Positions 26,752-34,968 of a DNA stretch of 39,920 bases are shown here, piece by piece; the first letter of the stretch is position 1; each line of letters opens with the position of its first letter. The translations under genes and the position numbers were made by a program. This DNA is from Bacteroidaceae bacterium. Its GTDB lineage: Bacteria; Bacteroidota; Bacteroidia; Bacteroidales; Bacteroidaceae. Location: NCBI GenBank assembly GCA_017558175.1, contig JAFYWH010000089.1, forward strand, positions 1-39,920, read 5' to 3'. The notes beneath the pieces were generated by a model. It saw nothing but the letters and a program-made list of their open reading frames with translations, ran no database searches and had not been told where the DNA came from.

Positions 26752-28092
26752 ATGGCTCAGAAACTTTGGGAAAAGAATGTGCAGGTCAATGCGGAAATCG
26801 ATCGCTTTACGGTAGGTCGCGACCGTGAAATGGACCTTTATTTGGCTAAACACGATGTGATTGGCTCCATGGCACACATCACGATGCTCGAAAGCATTGG
26901 CTTGTTGCAGGCCGATGAGTTGGCTGCATTGTTGGAAGAATTGAAGAATATCTATGCTTCGGCTGAGGCTGGTGATTTCGTGATAGAAGATGGCATCGAA
27001 GATGTTCACTCGCAAGTGGAATTGATGTTGACTCGTAAGTTGGGCGATGTGGGAAAGAAGATTCATAGCGGACGTTCGCGTAACGACCAAGTTTTGGTCG
27101 ACTTGAAGCTCTTCACTCGTGCTCAATTGAAGGAAATTGCAGAAGCGGTGGAAGATTTGTTCAAGGTTTTGGTGGCGCAGAGCAATAAGTATAAGGATGT
27201 CTTGATGCCGGGTTATACTCATCTTCAGATTGCTATGCCGTCTTCGTTCGGTTTGTGGTTTGGTGCGTATGCCGAAAGCTTGGTGGACGATATGATGTTC
27301 CTTCAGGCAGCCTTCAAGATGTGTAATCGCAATCCGTTGGGATCGGCAGCTGGTTATGGCTCGTCATTCCCGTTGAATCGCGAGATGACTACACGCTTGT
27401 TGGGCTTCGAATCAATGAACTACAATGTGGTGTATGCACAGATGGGACGTGGCAAGATGGAACGTAATGTGGCCTTTGCTATGGCTTCCATTGCAGGTAC
27501 GGTAGCCAAGTTGGCTTTCGATGCTTGTATGTTCAGTAGCCAAAACTTCGGTTTCGTGAAGTTGCCGGATGAATGTACTACAGGTTCCAGCATCATGCCT
27601 CACAAGAAGAATCCGGATGTATTCGAGTTGACTCGTGCCAAGTGTAACAAGATTCAGGCACTTCCTCAACAAATTATGCTGATTATGAATAACTTGCCTT
27701 CAGGCTATTTCCGCGATTTGCAGATTATCAAGGAAGTATTCCTTCCGGCATTCGAGGAGTTGAAGGATTGCTTGCAGATGGCTACTTACATCATGGACAA
27801 GATTAAGATTAACGACCATATCTTGGACGATGACCGTTATCTCTATATCTTCAGTGTGGAAGAAGTAAACCGTTTGGCTTCAGAAGGTATGCCATTCCGC
27901 GATGCATATAAGAAGGTGGGATTGGATATCGAAGCAGGTAACTTTACTCACGACAAGCAAGTGCATCATACTCACGAGGGAAGCATCGGCAACCTTTGCA
28001 ACGACCAGATTTCTGCATTGATGGCTAAGGTGGTAGAAGGCTTCAACTTCGAGAGCATGGAAGCTGCCGAAAAAGCATTGTTGAATCGATAA
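26752..28092 (+). CDS. argH: Argininosuccinate lyase
   Basis: ArgH splits argininosuccinate into arginine and fumarate, the last step of arginine synthesis. The 446-aa product shows the lyase superfamily regions HSGRSRNDQV and the signature GSSIMPHKKNPD with the catalytic Ser. The EDVHSQVE and MPGYTHLQIAMP segments are also present. It lies 15 bp after the SRPBCC gene and 11 bp before the aldo/keto reductase gene. Confidence 0.97.
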   Translation: MAQKLWEKNVQVNAEIDRFTVGRDREMDLYLAKHDVIGSMAHITMLESIGLLQADELAALLEELKNIYASAEAGDFVIEDGIEDVHSQVELMLTRKLGDVGKKIHSGRSRNDQVLVDLKLFTRAQLKEIAEAVEDLFKVLVAQSNKYKDVLMPGYTHLQIAMPSSFGLWFGAYAESLVDDMMFLQAAFKMCNRNPLGSAAGYGSSFPLNREMTTRLLGFESMNYNVVYAQMGRGKMERNVAFAMASIAGTVAKLAFDACMFSSQNFGFVKLPDECTTGSSIMPHKKNPDVFELTRAKCNKIQALPQQIMLIMNNLPSGYFRDLQIIKEVFLPAFEELKDCLQMATYIMDKIKINDHILDDDRYLYIFSVEEVNRLASEGMPFRDAYKKVGLDIEAGNFTHDKQVHHTHEGSIGNLCNDQISALMAKVVEGFNFESMEAAEKALLNR

Positions 28093-28103
28093 ATAAGAAT
28101 ATT

Positions 28104-29099
28104 ATGACTTATCAACCATCGGACGACCGTTATAATGGCAAGATGCAATACAAGCTTTGTGGAAATAGTGGCTTGTTGTTGCCTCGCATTTCTTTGGGCT
28201 TGTGGCATAACTTCGGTAGTGTGGATGACTTTGATGTGGCCACCGACATGATTAAACATGCGTTCGACAACGGCGTGACTCACTTCGATTTGGCCAACAA
28301 TTATGGACCTGTTCCGGGAAGTGCAGAATCGAATTTCGGTCGTATCTTCAAAGAAAACTTCCAGGGTTATCGGGATGAGATGATTGTTTCTTCCAAGGCA
28401 GGACACTTGATGTGGCCTGGCCCTTATGGCGATGGAAGTTCGCGTAAGAATCTGATGGCCAGCATAAATCAAAGTCTTCGTCGTACCGGTTTGGAATATT
28501 TTGATATCTTCTACACCCATCGTTATGATGGAGTTACGCCGGTGGAAGAAACGATTCAGACATTGATTGATATCGTGAAGCAAGGAAAGGCGCTGTATGT
28601 GGGTATTTCCAAGTATCCGCCACAACAAGCCAAGCAAGCATACGAAATGTTGAAGTCGGCAGGTGTTCCTTGTCTGATAAGTCAGTATTGTTACAATATG
28701 TTCAATCGTGCGGTGGAAGCCGAGACATTGCCATTGGCTGCCTCTTATGGTTCGGGATTCATCTCCTTTTCGCCATTGGCGCAAGGTTTGCTTACCGATA
28801 AGTATCTGAAGGGAATACCGGAACATTCTCGTGCAGCCCGTTCAACAGGCTATCTTCAGTTGGATCAGGTTACACCAGAAAAGGTTCAGAAGGCAGCTAA
28901 GTTGAATGAGTTGGCACTCCGCAGAGGTCAGTCGTTGGCGCAGATGGCGTTGGCATGGATCTTGAAGGACGAACGCATGACTTCGGTCATTGTTGGCGCA
29001 AGTTCTGTTGAGCAATTGTCGGCCAATTTGCGTACGTTGGATAATCTGGAATTCACTTCGGAAGAGCTTCAGGAGATAGAGAACATCTTGAATGAATAA
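28104..29099 (+). CDS. Aldo/keto reductase, YghZ/Kv-beta-like
   Basis: The 331-aa TIM-barrel enzyme has the catalytic tetrad in order: Asp and Tyr in THFDLANNYGP, Lys in VSSKAGHLMWPGPYGDG and His in FYTHRYDG. The NADPH-binding tail ALAWILKDERMTSVIVGASS is present. It is closest to the YghZ group, which reduces L-glyceraldehyde 3-phosphate and methylglyoxal. The true substrate is not determined by sequence. It follows argH within the same run and is followed by an inverted repeat that overlaps the tRNA promoter. Confidence 0.9.
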   Translation: MTYQPSDDRYNGKMQYKLCGNSGLLLPRISLGLWHNFGSVDDFDVATDMIKHAFDNGVTHFDLANNYGPVPGSAESNFGRIFKENFQGYRDEMIVSSKAGHLMWPGPYGDGSSRKNLMASINQSLRRTGLEYFDIFYTHRYDGVTPVEETIQTLIDIVKQGKALYVGISKYPPQQAKQAYEMLKSAGVPCLISQYCYNMFNRAVEAETLPLAASYGSGFISFSPLAQGLLTDKYLKGIPEHSRAARSTGYLQLDQVTPEKVQKAAKLNELALRRGQSLAQMALAWILKDERMTSVIVGASSVEQLSANLRTLDNLEFTSEELQEIENILNE

Positions 29100-29105
29100 A
29101 AAAAG

Positions 29106-29154
29106 CGGGTGCAAAATTTGGCTGATAAGTAAAAAGCCTTTATCTTTGCACCCG
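29106..29154. repeat. Inverted repeat enclosing the tRNA-Gly promoter
   Basis: CGGGTGCAAA (29106-29115) and TTTGCACCCG (29145-29154) are perfect 10-bp inverted copies separated by 29 bp. The right arm overlaps the -7 box and the likely start of transcription, and the left arm begins 7 bp after the aldo/keto reductase stop. Confidence 0.65.
29117..29148 (+). promoter_or_regulatory. Promoter of the tRNA-Gly/tRNA-Leu pair
   Basis: TTTG (29117-29120), 20 bp, TATCTTTG (29141-29148) fits the Bacteroides consensus closely. The sequence right after the -7 box is CACCCG, the GC-rich form seen at other translation genes here. Confidence 0.7.
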
Positions 29155-29166
29155 TTAAAATCAAAT

Positions 29167-29239
29167 GCGGAAATAGCTCAGTTGGTAGAGCATAACCTTG
29201 CCAAGGTTAGGGTCGCGAGTTCGAGCCTCGTTTTCCGCT
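29167..29239 (+). tRNA. tRNA-Gly (GCC)
   Basis: The 73-nt cloverleaf has acceptor GCGGAAA paired with TTTCCGC, D arm GCTC/GAGC, anticodon stem TAACC/GGTTA around TTGCCAA (anticodon GCC), and T arm GCGAG/CTCGT around TTCGAGC. The discriminator base is T. CCA is not encoded. Confidence 0.96.
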
Positions 29240-29253
29240 CTCTCTTTGAGGAT

Positions 29254-29338
29254 GCTCGAATGGTGGAATGGTAGACACGAAGGACTTAAAATCCTTTGGC
29301 CAGTAATGGCTGTGCGGGTTCAAGTCCCGCTTCGAGTA
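29254..29338 (+). tRNA. tRNA-Leu (TAA)
   Basis: The 85-nt class II tRNA has acceptor GCTCGAA paired with TTCGAGT (one G-U pair), anticodon loop CTTAAAA (anticodon TAA), a long variable arm (TTGGCCAGTAATGGCTGT) and T arm GCGGG/CCCGC around TTCAAGT. It reads TTA and TTG codons, and TTG is heavily used in this genome. CCA is not encoded. Confidence 0.95.
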
Positions 29339-29345
29339 CTCAGTT

Positions 29346-29382
29346 AAGCTCTTGCAGGTGAATGCTTGCAAGAGTTTTTTTT
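29346..29382 (+). terminator. Intrinsic terminator of the tRNA-Gly/Leu unit
   Basis: AAGCTCTTGCA pairs with TGCAAGAGTTT (11 bp with one G-U), followed by a run of eight T. It lies just after tRNA-Leu. Confidence 0.85.
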
Positions 29383-29442
29383 AAACGCTTAGGCATTTAA
29401 GGCAAAACGTCTTGGCGTTTTACTTCAAACGCCAAGACGTTT
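29383..29442. repeat. Palindromic intergenic repeat, copy 2 (tRNA-Leu to pgpH)
   Basis: The units are AAACGCTTAGGCAT (29383-29396), AAACGTCTTGGCGTTT (29405-29420) and AAACGCCAAGACGTTT (29427-29442). The last two are perfect reverse complements and could form a 16-bp hairpin with a 6-nt loop. The same unit types, in another order and orientation, make up the repeat at 11638-11697. Confidence 0.75.
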
Positions 29443-29446
29443 TTTT

Positions 29447-29477
29447 AAAAGGCCGTCATCGTTAAAAATGGCGGCCT
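29447..29477 (-). terminator. Probable terminator after the HD phosphodiesterase gene
   Basis: AGGCCGTCA (29450-29458) pairs with TGGCGGCCT (29469-29477), nine pairs with one G-U. On the minus strand it is followed by TTTT. It lies 25 bp past the stop at 29502. Confidence 0.6.
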
Positions 29478-29501
29478 GAATATTATGAAGCAAACTCTTT
29501 C

Positions 29502-31559
29502 TTACTTCTTCAATTCCGGATAGGTGATTCGGGTATGATATACCGTTTTCAGCTTTTCCTTGAACAAGGCTTTTACCAAAGCAATGTCCTTGAAGGTAAT
29601 CGGACATTCCTTGAAGTAACCTTCTGCAACTTGTCCGTCCACAATTTTTTCAATCAGTGCACTAATGCTTTCTTCTGTATATTCCGGCAAGCTTCTCGAT
29701 GCTGCTTCTACGGCATCGGCCATCATCAAGATAGCTTGTTCCTTGGTGAACGGATTAGGACCAGGGTAGCTGAACTTTTGCACATCCACCTCTTCGTCCG
29801 GGTGTTCGTTCTTATAAGAGATGTAGAAATACTTCGCCATGCCTTTGCCGTGGTGTGTACGGATAAAGTCCTTGATAACCTTCGGCAAATTATGCTTTTC
29901 GGCCAACTTGATACCATCGGTGATGTGACTGATGATAACCTGTGCGCTCTGTTCGTAGCTGAGGCTCTTGTGCGGATTCACATTGGCTTGATTCTCAGTA
30001 AAGAAGGCCGGATTCTGTATTTTCCCGATGTCGTGATACAAGGCTCCGGTACGTACCAATTGGCTATTGGCTCCAATGCGATTGGCTGCTTCTGCGGCAA
30101 GGTTGGCCATCTGCAAGGAGTGTTGGAAGGTGCCAGGAGCTACTTCGGACATCCTGCGGAGGAGCTTGGTGTTGATGTTGGAAAGCTCGACCAAAGTTAC
30201 GTTCGATGTGAAACCGAATGCCTTTTCGAGAACAAAAAGCAACGGATAGACAAAGAGCAGGAGAATACCGTTGATAATGAAATAGATGTACATTCGGGTA
30301 TTCAGATTGGTCAATCCGCTTTCTTGAATCAGCTCGAATCCTAAATGAAGAAGGGAATAGCAGATAACCACAATGAGAGCTGTTCGAAGCAATTGCGAAC
30401 GTTGTGAAAGTTCGCGGAGACTATAGATGGCCGTCATGCCGGCTGCCAATTGCAAAATGATAAATTCATGCGGATAGCGAAGCATGATGGAGCATATCAA
30501 AATGATGGTGATATGTGCCATGAAAGCGGTACGTGAGTCGAGGAAGATACCGATAATGATAGGTATCATGGCCAATGGCACCACGTAGACATTCGACAGG
30601 TTCTGTTCCATCATGAACGAGAGTACCACAGGGAAGAATACGATAAGGGCGTAAAGCAAAAGTACGCTTCGTTTACGTTCGTAATACTCTCTGCGGAAAA
30701 GCTCCAGATAAATCATGAAGCAGAGAATCAGTACACCTACAACCAAGGCTTGTCCCATGAAGGTGAGGCGGATTTCCTGAACGGATTCGCTTCGTTTTGC
30801 CCATTCCTTTTTCAAAGAACTGAGGATATCGTATGTATGTTCGTCGATGATTTCTCCACGGTCGATGATTCGTTGACCATTTTGAACCAATCCCTTACCC
30901 CATGAGATTTGTCCTTGTAGGTCTTCCAAAACTGATTCTGATTTCTCGAGGTCGTAAGTGATATTGGAAGCCAAGTAGTTATCCAAATTGCACGATTGCA
31001 ATATGCGCTTGTTGTAGCGTAAGGTGTCGGCATTCAGCAAATGTTCGTAAGCGGCTTTTACAGTGAATAGTTGGGCTGCTTCTTTAGAGGCAGACATGTT
31101 CTTTTCCACTATCTGGATGTTCTGTATGCTGTCTTCTACCAAGAATTGGGCATCGTGAGCCGATAGAACACCTTGTTCGTAGATGTGCTTCAATGTTCGC
31201 TCGATGTGGCGGAAATAGTCAGGACTCGGGAGGGTGAACCGCATGTTTCGGTTATAGTCCTCACGAAGCTTGGCCGTCATGTTCTTCTCCACATTCTTGT
31301 CTACGGTGAAGTAAGGCTGATAGGTTGCCCGCAAGCTATCCTGTTCTTTTTGTACTTGTTGTTCGCTTTTGTAGATAGGGAAATCGAACGATGCCTGAAG
31401 GAGCCCGTATTTCCACGGTGTGTTGATTTCGAATTCATAGTTGAATTTTCTTTCCTTCGGCATGAAGTAGGTGATGGCCGATACTGTTACTATGAAAATG
31501 AGGCATTTGTACAACAAATCCTTATAAGAAAACCGTCTTTGGGTATTGATACTGTTCAT
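29502..31559 (-). CDS. 7TM-HD membrane phosphodiesterase, PgpH/YqfF type
   Basis: The 685-aa protein has one N-terminal membrane segment (about 18-35), a large extracytoplasmic domain (35-265), about seven membrane segments (270-460) and a cytoplasmic HD domain. The metal-binding residues are visible: His in GTFQHSLQMANLA, HD in GALYHDIGKI, the pair HH in RTHHGKGM and Asp in MMADAVEAA. PgpH-type proteins degrade the second messenger cyclic di-AMP; the specificity here is inferred from the family. It is transcribed alone, divergent from gltX, and ends against a probable terminator. Confidence 0.9.
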   Translation of the reverse strand: MNSINTQRRFSYKDLLYKCLIFIVTVSAITYFMPKERKFNYEFEINTPWKYGLLQASFDFPIYKSEQQVQKEQDSLRATYQPYFTVDKNVEKNMTAKLREDYNRNMRFTLPSPDYFRHIERTLKHIYEQGVLSAHDAQFLVEDSIQNIQIVEKNMSASKEAAQLFTVKAAYEHLLNADTLRYNKRILQSCNLDNYLASNITYDLEKSESVLEDLQGQISWGKGLVQNGQRIIDRGEIIDEHTYDILSSLKKEWAKRSESVQEIRLTFMGQALVVGVLILCFMIYLELFRREYYERKRSVLLLYALIVFFPVVLSFMMEQNLSNVYVVPLAMIPIIIGIFLDSRTAFMAHITIILICSIMLRYPHEFIILQLAAGMTAIYSLRELSQRSQLLRTALIVVICYSLLHLGFELIQESGLTNLNTRMYIYFIINGILLLFVYPLLFVLEKAFGFTSNVTLVELSNINTKLLRRMSEVAPGTFQHSLQMANLAAEAANRIGANSQLVRTGALYHDIGKIQNPAFFTENQANVNPHKSLSYEQSAQVIISHITDGIKLAEKHNLPKVIKDFIRTHHGKGMAKYFYISYKNEHPDEEVDVQKFSYPGPNPFTKEQAILMMADAVEAASRSLPEYTEESISALIEKIVDGQVAEGYFKECPITFKDIALVKALFKEKLKTVYHTRITYPELKK

Positions 31560-31574
31560 AATCGTATAATTTTG
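31546..31574 (+). promoter_or_regulatory. Possible upstream promoter of gltX
   Basis: TTG (31546-31548), 18 bp, TAATTTTG (31567-31574), followed by CCCGC. The -33 element lies inside the start of the divergent phosphodiesterase gene. Confidence 0.45.
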
Positions 31575-31607
31575 CCCGCAAATTACGAAAAAATCGGGAA
31601 TTTAGAT

Positions 31608-31615
31608 TAATTTTG
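31608..31615 (+). promoter_or_regulatory. Proximal -7 box of gltX
   Basis: A second TAATTTTG, 41 bp after the first, followed by TCCCGT. It would start transcription about 20 nt before the gltX ATG. No clear -33 element is seen. Confidence 0.5.
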
Positions 31616-31641
31616 TCCCGTATTTTATATATAAAGAACAA

Positions 31642-33156
31642 ATGTCAGATAGAAAAGTTAGAGTTCGCTTTGCTCCGAGTCCTACTGGAGCGTTGCATAT
31701 CGGTGGTGTGCGCACCGCTTTATACAATTATTTGTTTGCCCGTCAGCATGGTGGTGAATTGATTTTCCGTATCGAAGATACTGACTCAAACCGCTTCGTG
31801 CCGGGTGCAGAAGAGTATATCATCGAGTCGTTCAAGTGGTTGGGCATCAAGTTCGACGAAGGCGTAAGCTTTGGTGGCAATCATGGTCCATACCGTCAGT
31901 CGGAACGCCGTGACATTTATAAGAAGTATGTAGACGTTTTGATGGAAGCTGGCAAGGCTTACATCGCTTTCGATACTCCGGAAGAATTGGATGCCAAGCG
32001 TCAGGAAGTGGCTAACTTCCAGTACGATGCTTCTACCCGTATGGGAATGCGCAACTCGCTCACTCTCCCGAAGGAAGAAGTAGATGCGTTGATTGCAGAA
32101 GGCAAGCAATATGTAGTCCGTTTCAAGATTGAACCGAACGAAGAAGTACACGTTCACGACATTATCCGTGGTGAAGTTATCGTAAACTCTTCAGTTCTCG
32201 ATGATAAGGTGTTGTACAAGTCGGCCGATGAATTGCCAACTTATCACTTGGCAAACATTGTGGACGACCACTTGATGGAAGTGTCACACGTTATCCGTGG
32301 TGAGGAATGGTTGCCTTCGGCTCCGCTTCATGTATTGCTTTATCGTGCATTTGGTTGGGAAGATACCATGCCGGAATTCGCACACCTTCCATTGCTCTTG
32401 AAGCCGGATGGAAACGGTAAGTTGAGCAAGCGTGATGGCGACCGTCTTGGTTTCCCTGTATTCCCATTGGAATGGCATGACCCAAAGACTGGTGATGTAT
32501 CTTCAGGTTATCGTGAATCTGGTTATTTGCCGGAAGCGGTCATCAACTTCCTCGCTCTCTTGGGCTGGAATCCGGGTAACAACCAGGAAATCATGTCACT
32601 CGACGAATTGGTGCAGCTCTTCGATTTGAAGCATTGTAGCAAGGCAGGTGCTAAGTTCGACTTCGAAAAGGGTAAGTGGTTCAATCACGAATACATCATG
32701 AAGAAGGACAACGCCGAATTGGCTGAACTATTCATGCCTATCTTGAAGGCTAACGGCATCGAAGCTCCAATGGATAAGGTTATTACCGTAGTTGGCTTGA
32801 TGAAGGATCGTGTAAGCTTCGTGAAGGATTTGTGGGAAACTTGTAAGTTCTTCTTTGTAGCTCCTACTGAATACGATGAAAAGACTCGCAAGAAACGTTG
32901 GAAAGAAGATTCTCCGGCACACATGTTGGAGTTGGCCGATTTCCTCGAAGCCATGGAAGACTTCTCGGTAGAAAACCAGGAAAAGGAAGTGATGGCTTGG
33001 ATTGCAGAAAAGGGTTATCACCTCGGTAACGTGATGAATGCATTCCGTTTGACTTTGGTAGGCGAAGGTAAGGGCCCACATATCTTCGATATTACCGCTG
33101 TATTGGGTAAGGAAGAATCGTTGCGTCGTATCCGTCGTGCAGTTGAAGTGCTTTAA
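31642..33156 (+). CDS. gltX: Glutamyl-tRNA synthetase
   Basis: Class I synthetase charging tRNA-Glu. The 504-aa protein has the HIGH-equivalent [20 protein letters not shown] at about residues 11-30, the IEDTD motif, and the KMSKS-equivalent [16 protein letters not shown] near residue 260. The length is normal for a discriminating or non-discriminating bacterial GluRS; which of the two cannot be told by eye. It precedes waaA by 17 bp and is likely co-transcribed with it. Confidence 0.97.
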   Translation: MSDRKVRVRFAPSPTGALHIGGVRTALYNYLFARQHGGELIFRIEDTDSNRFVPGAEEYIIESFKWLGIKFDEGVSFGGNHGPYRQSERRDIYKKYVDVLMEAGKAYIAFDTPEELDAKRQEVANFQYDASTRMGMRNSLTLPKEEVDALIAEGKQYVVRFKIEPNEEVHVHDIIRGEVIVNSSVLDDKVLYKSADELPTYHLANIVDDHLMEVSHVIRGEEWLPSAPLHVLLYRAFGWEDTMPEFAHLPLLLKPDGNGKLSKRDGDRLGFPVFPLEWHDPKTGDVSSGYRESGYLPEAVINFLALLGWNPGNNQEIMSLDELVQLFDLKHCSKAGAKFDFEKGKWFNHEYIMKKDNAELAELFMPILKANGIEAPMDKVITVVGLMKDRVSFVKDLWETCKFFFVAPTEYDEKTRKKRWKEDSPAHMLELADFLEAMEDFSVENQEKEVMAWIAEKGYHLGNVMNAFRLTLVGEGKGPHIFDITAVLGKEESLRRIRRAVEVL

Positions 33157-33173
33157 TAATATATAGGAAAGAA

Positions 33174-34394
33174 ATGATTTACAATCTGGCCATGTATCTT
33201 TTAGAGCTGGGTGTGAAGCTGGCAGCCTTGTTCAGCGACAAACCGGCTAAGATGGTGAAAGGCCATCGGGATGCGTTCGAATTGTTGAAAAGCAAGTTCG
33301 ATCGCAATGCCCGATATATTTGGTTTCATGCGGCATCATTGGGCGAGTTTGAACAAGGTCGCCCATTGATTGAACGCATCCGCAAGGAGTATCCTCAGTA
33401 CAAGATTCTTCAAACCTTCTTCTCGCCTTCGGGCTATGAGGTTCGCAAGAATTATGATGGGGCAGACATCGTTTGCTATTTGCCGATTGATACTCCAAGC
33501 AATGTGAAGAAATTCATCGACTTAGTGAATCCTTGCATGGTGTTCTTCGTGAAGTATGAGTTTTGGCAGAACTATTTGAATGCTTTGTCTAAGAAAGGTG
33601 TTCCGGTATATAGTGTGTCATCCATCTTCCGTCCGGGGCAGATTTTCTTCCGTTGGTATGGCAAGAGCTATCAGCAAGTGTTGAAAACCTTTGCTCACTT
33701 GTTTGTGCAGAACGAAGAATCGAAGCAGTTGTTGGCTGAGATTGGCGTGAAGAATACTACAGTGGTAGGCGATACCCGTTTCGATCGAGTGCTCGACATC
33801 TGTGTTGCGGCCAAGCAATTACCTTTGGTCCAGAAGTTTAAGGGCGATGCCTTGACTTTTGTGGCGGGTAGTTCGTGGGGACCGGATGAAGATATCTTCA
33901 TCAAATACTTTAATGCTCATCCGGAAATGAAGCTTATCATCGCTCCGCATGTGGTGAATGATAGTCACTTGAAGGAGATAGAATCGAAGCTCCAGCGTTC
34001 TTGTATCCGATATACGAAAGCGACAGAAGAAAATGTGGAGCAAGCCGATTGTTTGATTATCGACTGCTATGGTTTGCTTTCTTCCATTTATCGTTATGGG
34101 GAAATCTCGTACATTGGAGGTGGTTTCGGTGTAGGTATCCACAATGTGTTGGAAGCAGCAGTTTATGGCATCCCTGTTATCTTCGGACCGAACAACAAGA
34201 AGTTCCGCGAAGCGCAACACCTTTTGGCAAACAAGGGAGGCTTTGAAATCAATGGATACGAAGACTTCGAACAATTGATGAACAAGTTCCTGACCGATGA
34301 GGCTTATCTCAAGCAATCGGGACAAGCAGCCGGAGATTATGTGAAAGGCAATGCCGGTGCGATGGACAAGATAATGAGCAATATAGCATTATAA
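33174..34394 (+). CDS. waaA: 3-deoxy-D-manno-octulosonic acid (Kdo) transferase
   Basis: WaaA (KdtA) adds Kdo to the lipid A precursor, so it shows a gram-negative LPS/LOS-making cell. The 406-aa GT30 protein has an N-terminal membrane anchor, the catalytic Glu in HAASLGEFEQGRPLI, the SSIFRPGQ motif, the donor-binding region SYIGGGFGVGIHNVLEAA and PVIFGPNNKKFREA. It follows gltX and ends at a strong bidirectional terminator. Confidence 0.95.
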   Translation: MIYNLAMYLLELGVKLAALFSDKPAKMVKGHRDAFELLKSKFDRNARYIWFHAASLGEFEQGRPLIERIRKEYPQYKILQTFFSPSGYEVRKNYDGADIVCYLPIDTPSNVKKFIDLVNPCMVFFVKYEFWQNYLNALSKKGVPVYSVSSIFRPGQIFFRWYGKSYQQVLKTFAHLFVQNEESKQLLAEIGVKNTTVVGDTRFDRVLDICVAAKQLPLVQKFKGDALTFVAGSSWGPDEDIFIKYFNAHPEMKLIIAPHVVNDSHLKEIESKLQRSCIRYTKATEENVEQADCLIIDCYGLLSSIYRYGEISYIGGGFGVGIHNVLEAAVYGIPVIFGPNNKKFREAQHLLANKGGFEINGYEDFEQLMNKFLTDEAYLKQSGQAAGDYVKGNAGAMDKIMSNIAL

Positions 34395-34397
34395 ATG

Positions 34398-34435
34398 AAA
34401 AGTGGATGTGTTGAGTGCACATCCACTTTTTTTAT
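34398..34435. terminator. Bidirectional intrinsic terminator between waaA and a carbonic-anhydrase-like gene
   Basis: AAAAGTGGATGTG (34398-34410) and CACATCCACTTTT (34418-34430) form a perfect 13-bp stem with a 7-nt loop, with T runs on the plus strand and the matching A run for the minus strand. It serves both convergent genes. Confidence 0.9.
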
Positions 34436-34963
34436 TTATTGATTGTCTTCTTCCTTAAACCAAGAAGCATACATCAGATAGCCATTGGCGATTTTCTGAT
34501 TTAATTCCCGGCTTTGTTCTACGGGAATCTTCTTGATGAACTTGGCGGGAACGCCTGCCCAAAGTGTGCCTGGCTCGATAATGGTATTTGCTAAGACTAA
34601 AGCACCGGCTGCTACAATGGCTCCTTCGCCCACTACGGCATAATCGAGGATGGTAGAACCCATACCAACAAGTGCACCATCTTTAATGGTTGCTCCGTGG
34701 ATGGTCACATTGTGTCCAACCGATACATCATTGCCGATTTCCACCACCGAACGTTCATAGAGGGTATGAAGCACGCTTCCGTCTTGAATATTTACTCTAT
34801 CACCGATGCGGATAGGGTTTACATCGCCACGAAGAACGGCATTGAACCAAATGCTACAATCTTTTCCGATGGTTACATCGCCCACGATGGTGGCATTTTC
34901 GGACAAGTAAGTGTTCTCTCCAATCTTTGGAGTAAAACCTCTAACTGATTTGATAAGTGCCAT
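34436..34963 (-). CDS. Gamma-carbonic-anhydrase-like left-handed beta-helix protein
   Basis: The 175-aa protein has hexapeptide repeats of the left-handed beta-helix (IGENTYLSENATIVGDVTIG, IRIGDRVNIQDGSV). The three zinc-ligand histidines of the gamma-CA/PaaY/YrdA group are present in SVLHTLYE, VGHNVTIHG. Such trimers may hydrate CO2, but many homologues show no measured activity, so the function is only a family-level guess. It follows aminopeptidase P after 5 bp and ends at the bidirectional terminator. Confidence 0.9.
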   Translation of the reverse strand: MALIKSVRGFTPKIGENTYLSENATIVGDVTIGKDCSIWFNAVLRGDVNPIRIGDRVNIQDGSVLHTLYERSVVEIGNDVSVGHNVTIHGATIKDGALVGMGSTILDYAVVGEGAIVAAGALVLANTIIEPGTLWAGVPAKFIKKIPVEQSRELNQKIANGYLMYASWFKEEDNQ

Positions 34964-34968
34964 AGTCG

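Noticed and set aside
27972..28826. Open frame of 284 codons antisense to argH and the aldo/keto reductase
   Set aside because: No domain, and it spans the junction of two well-supported genes on the other strand.
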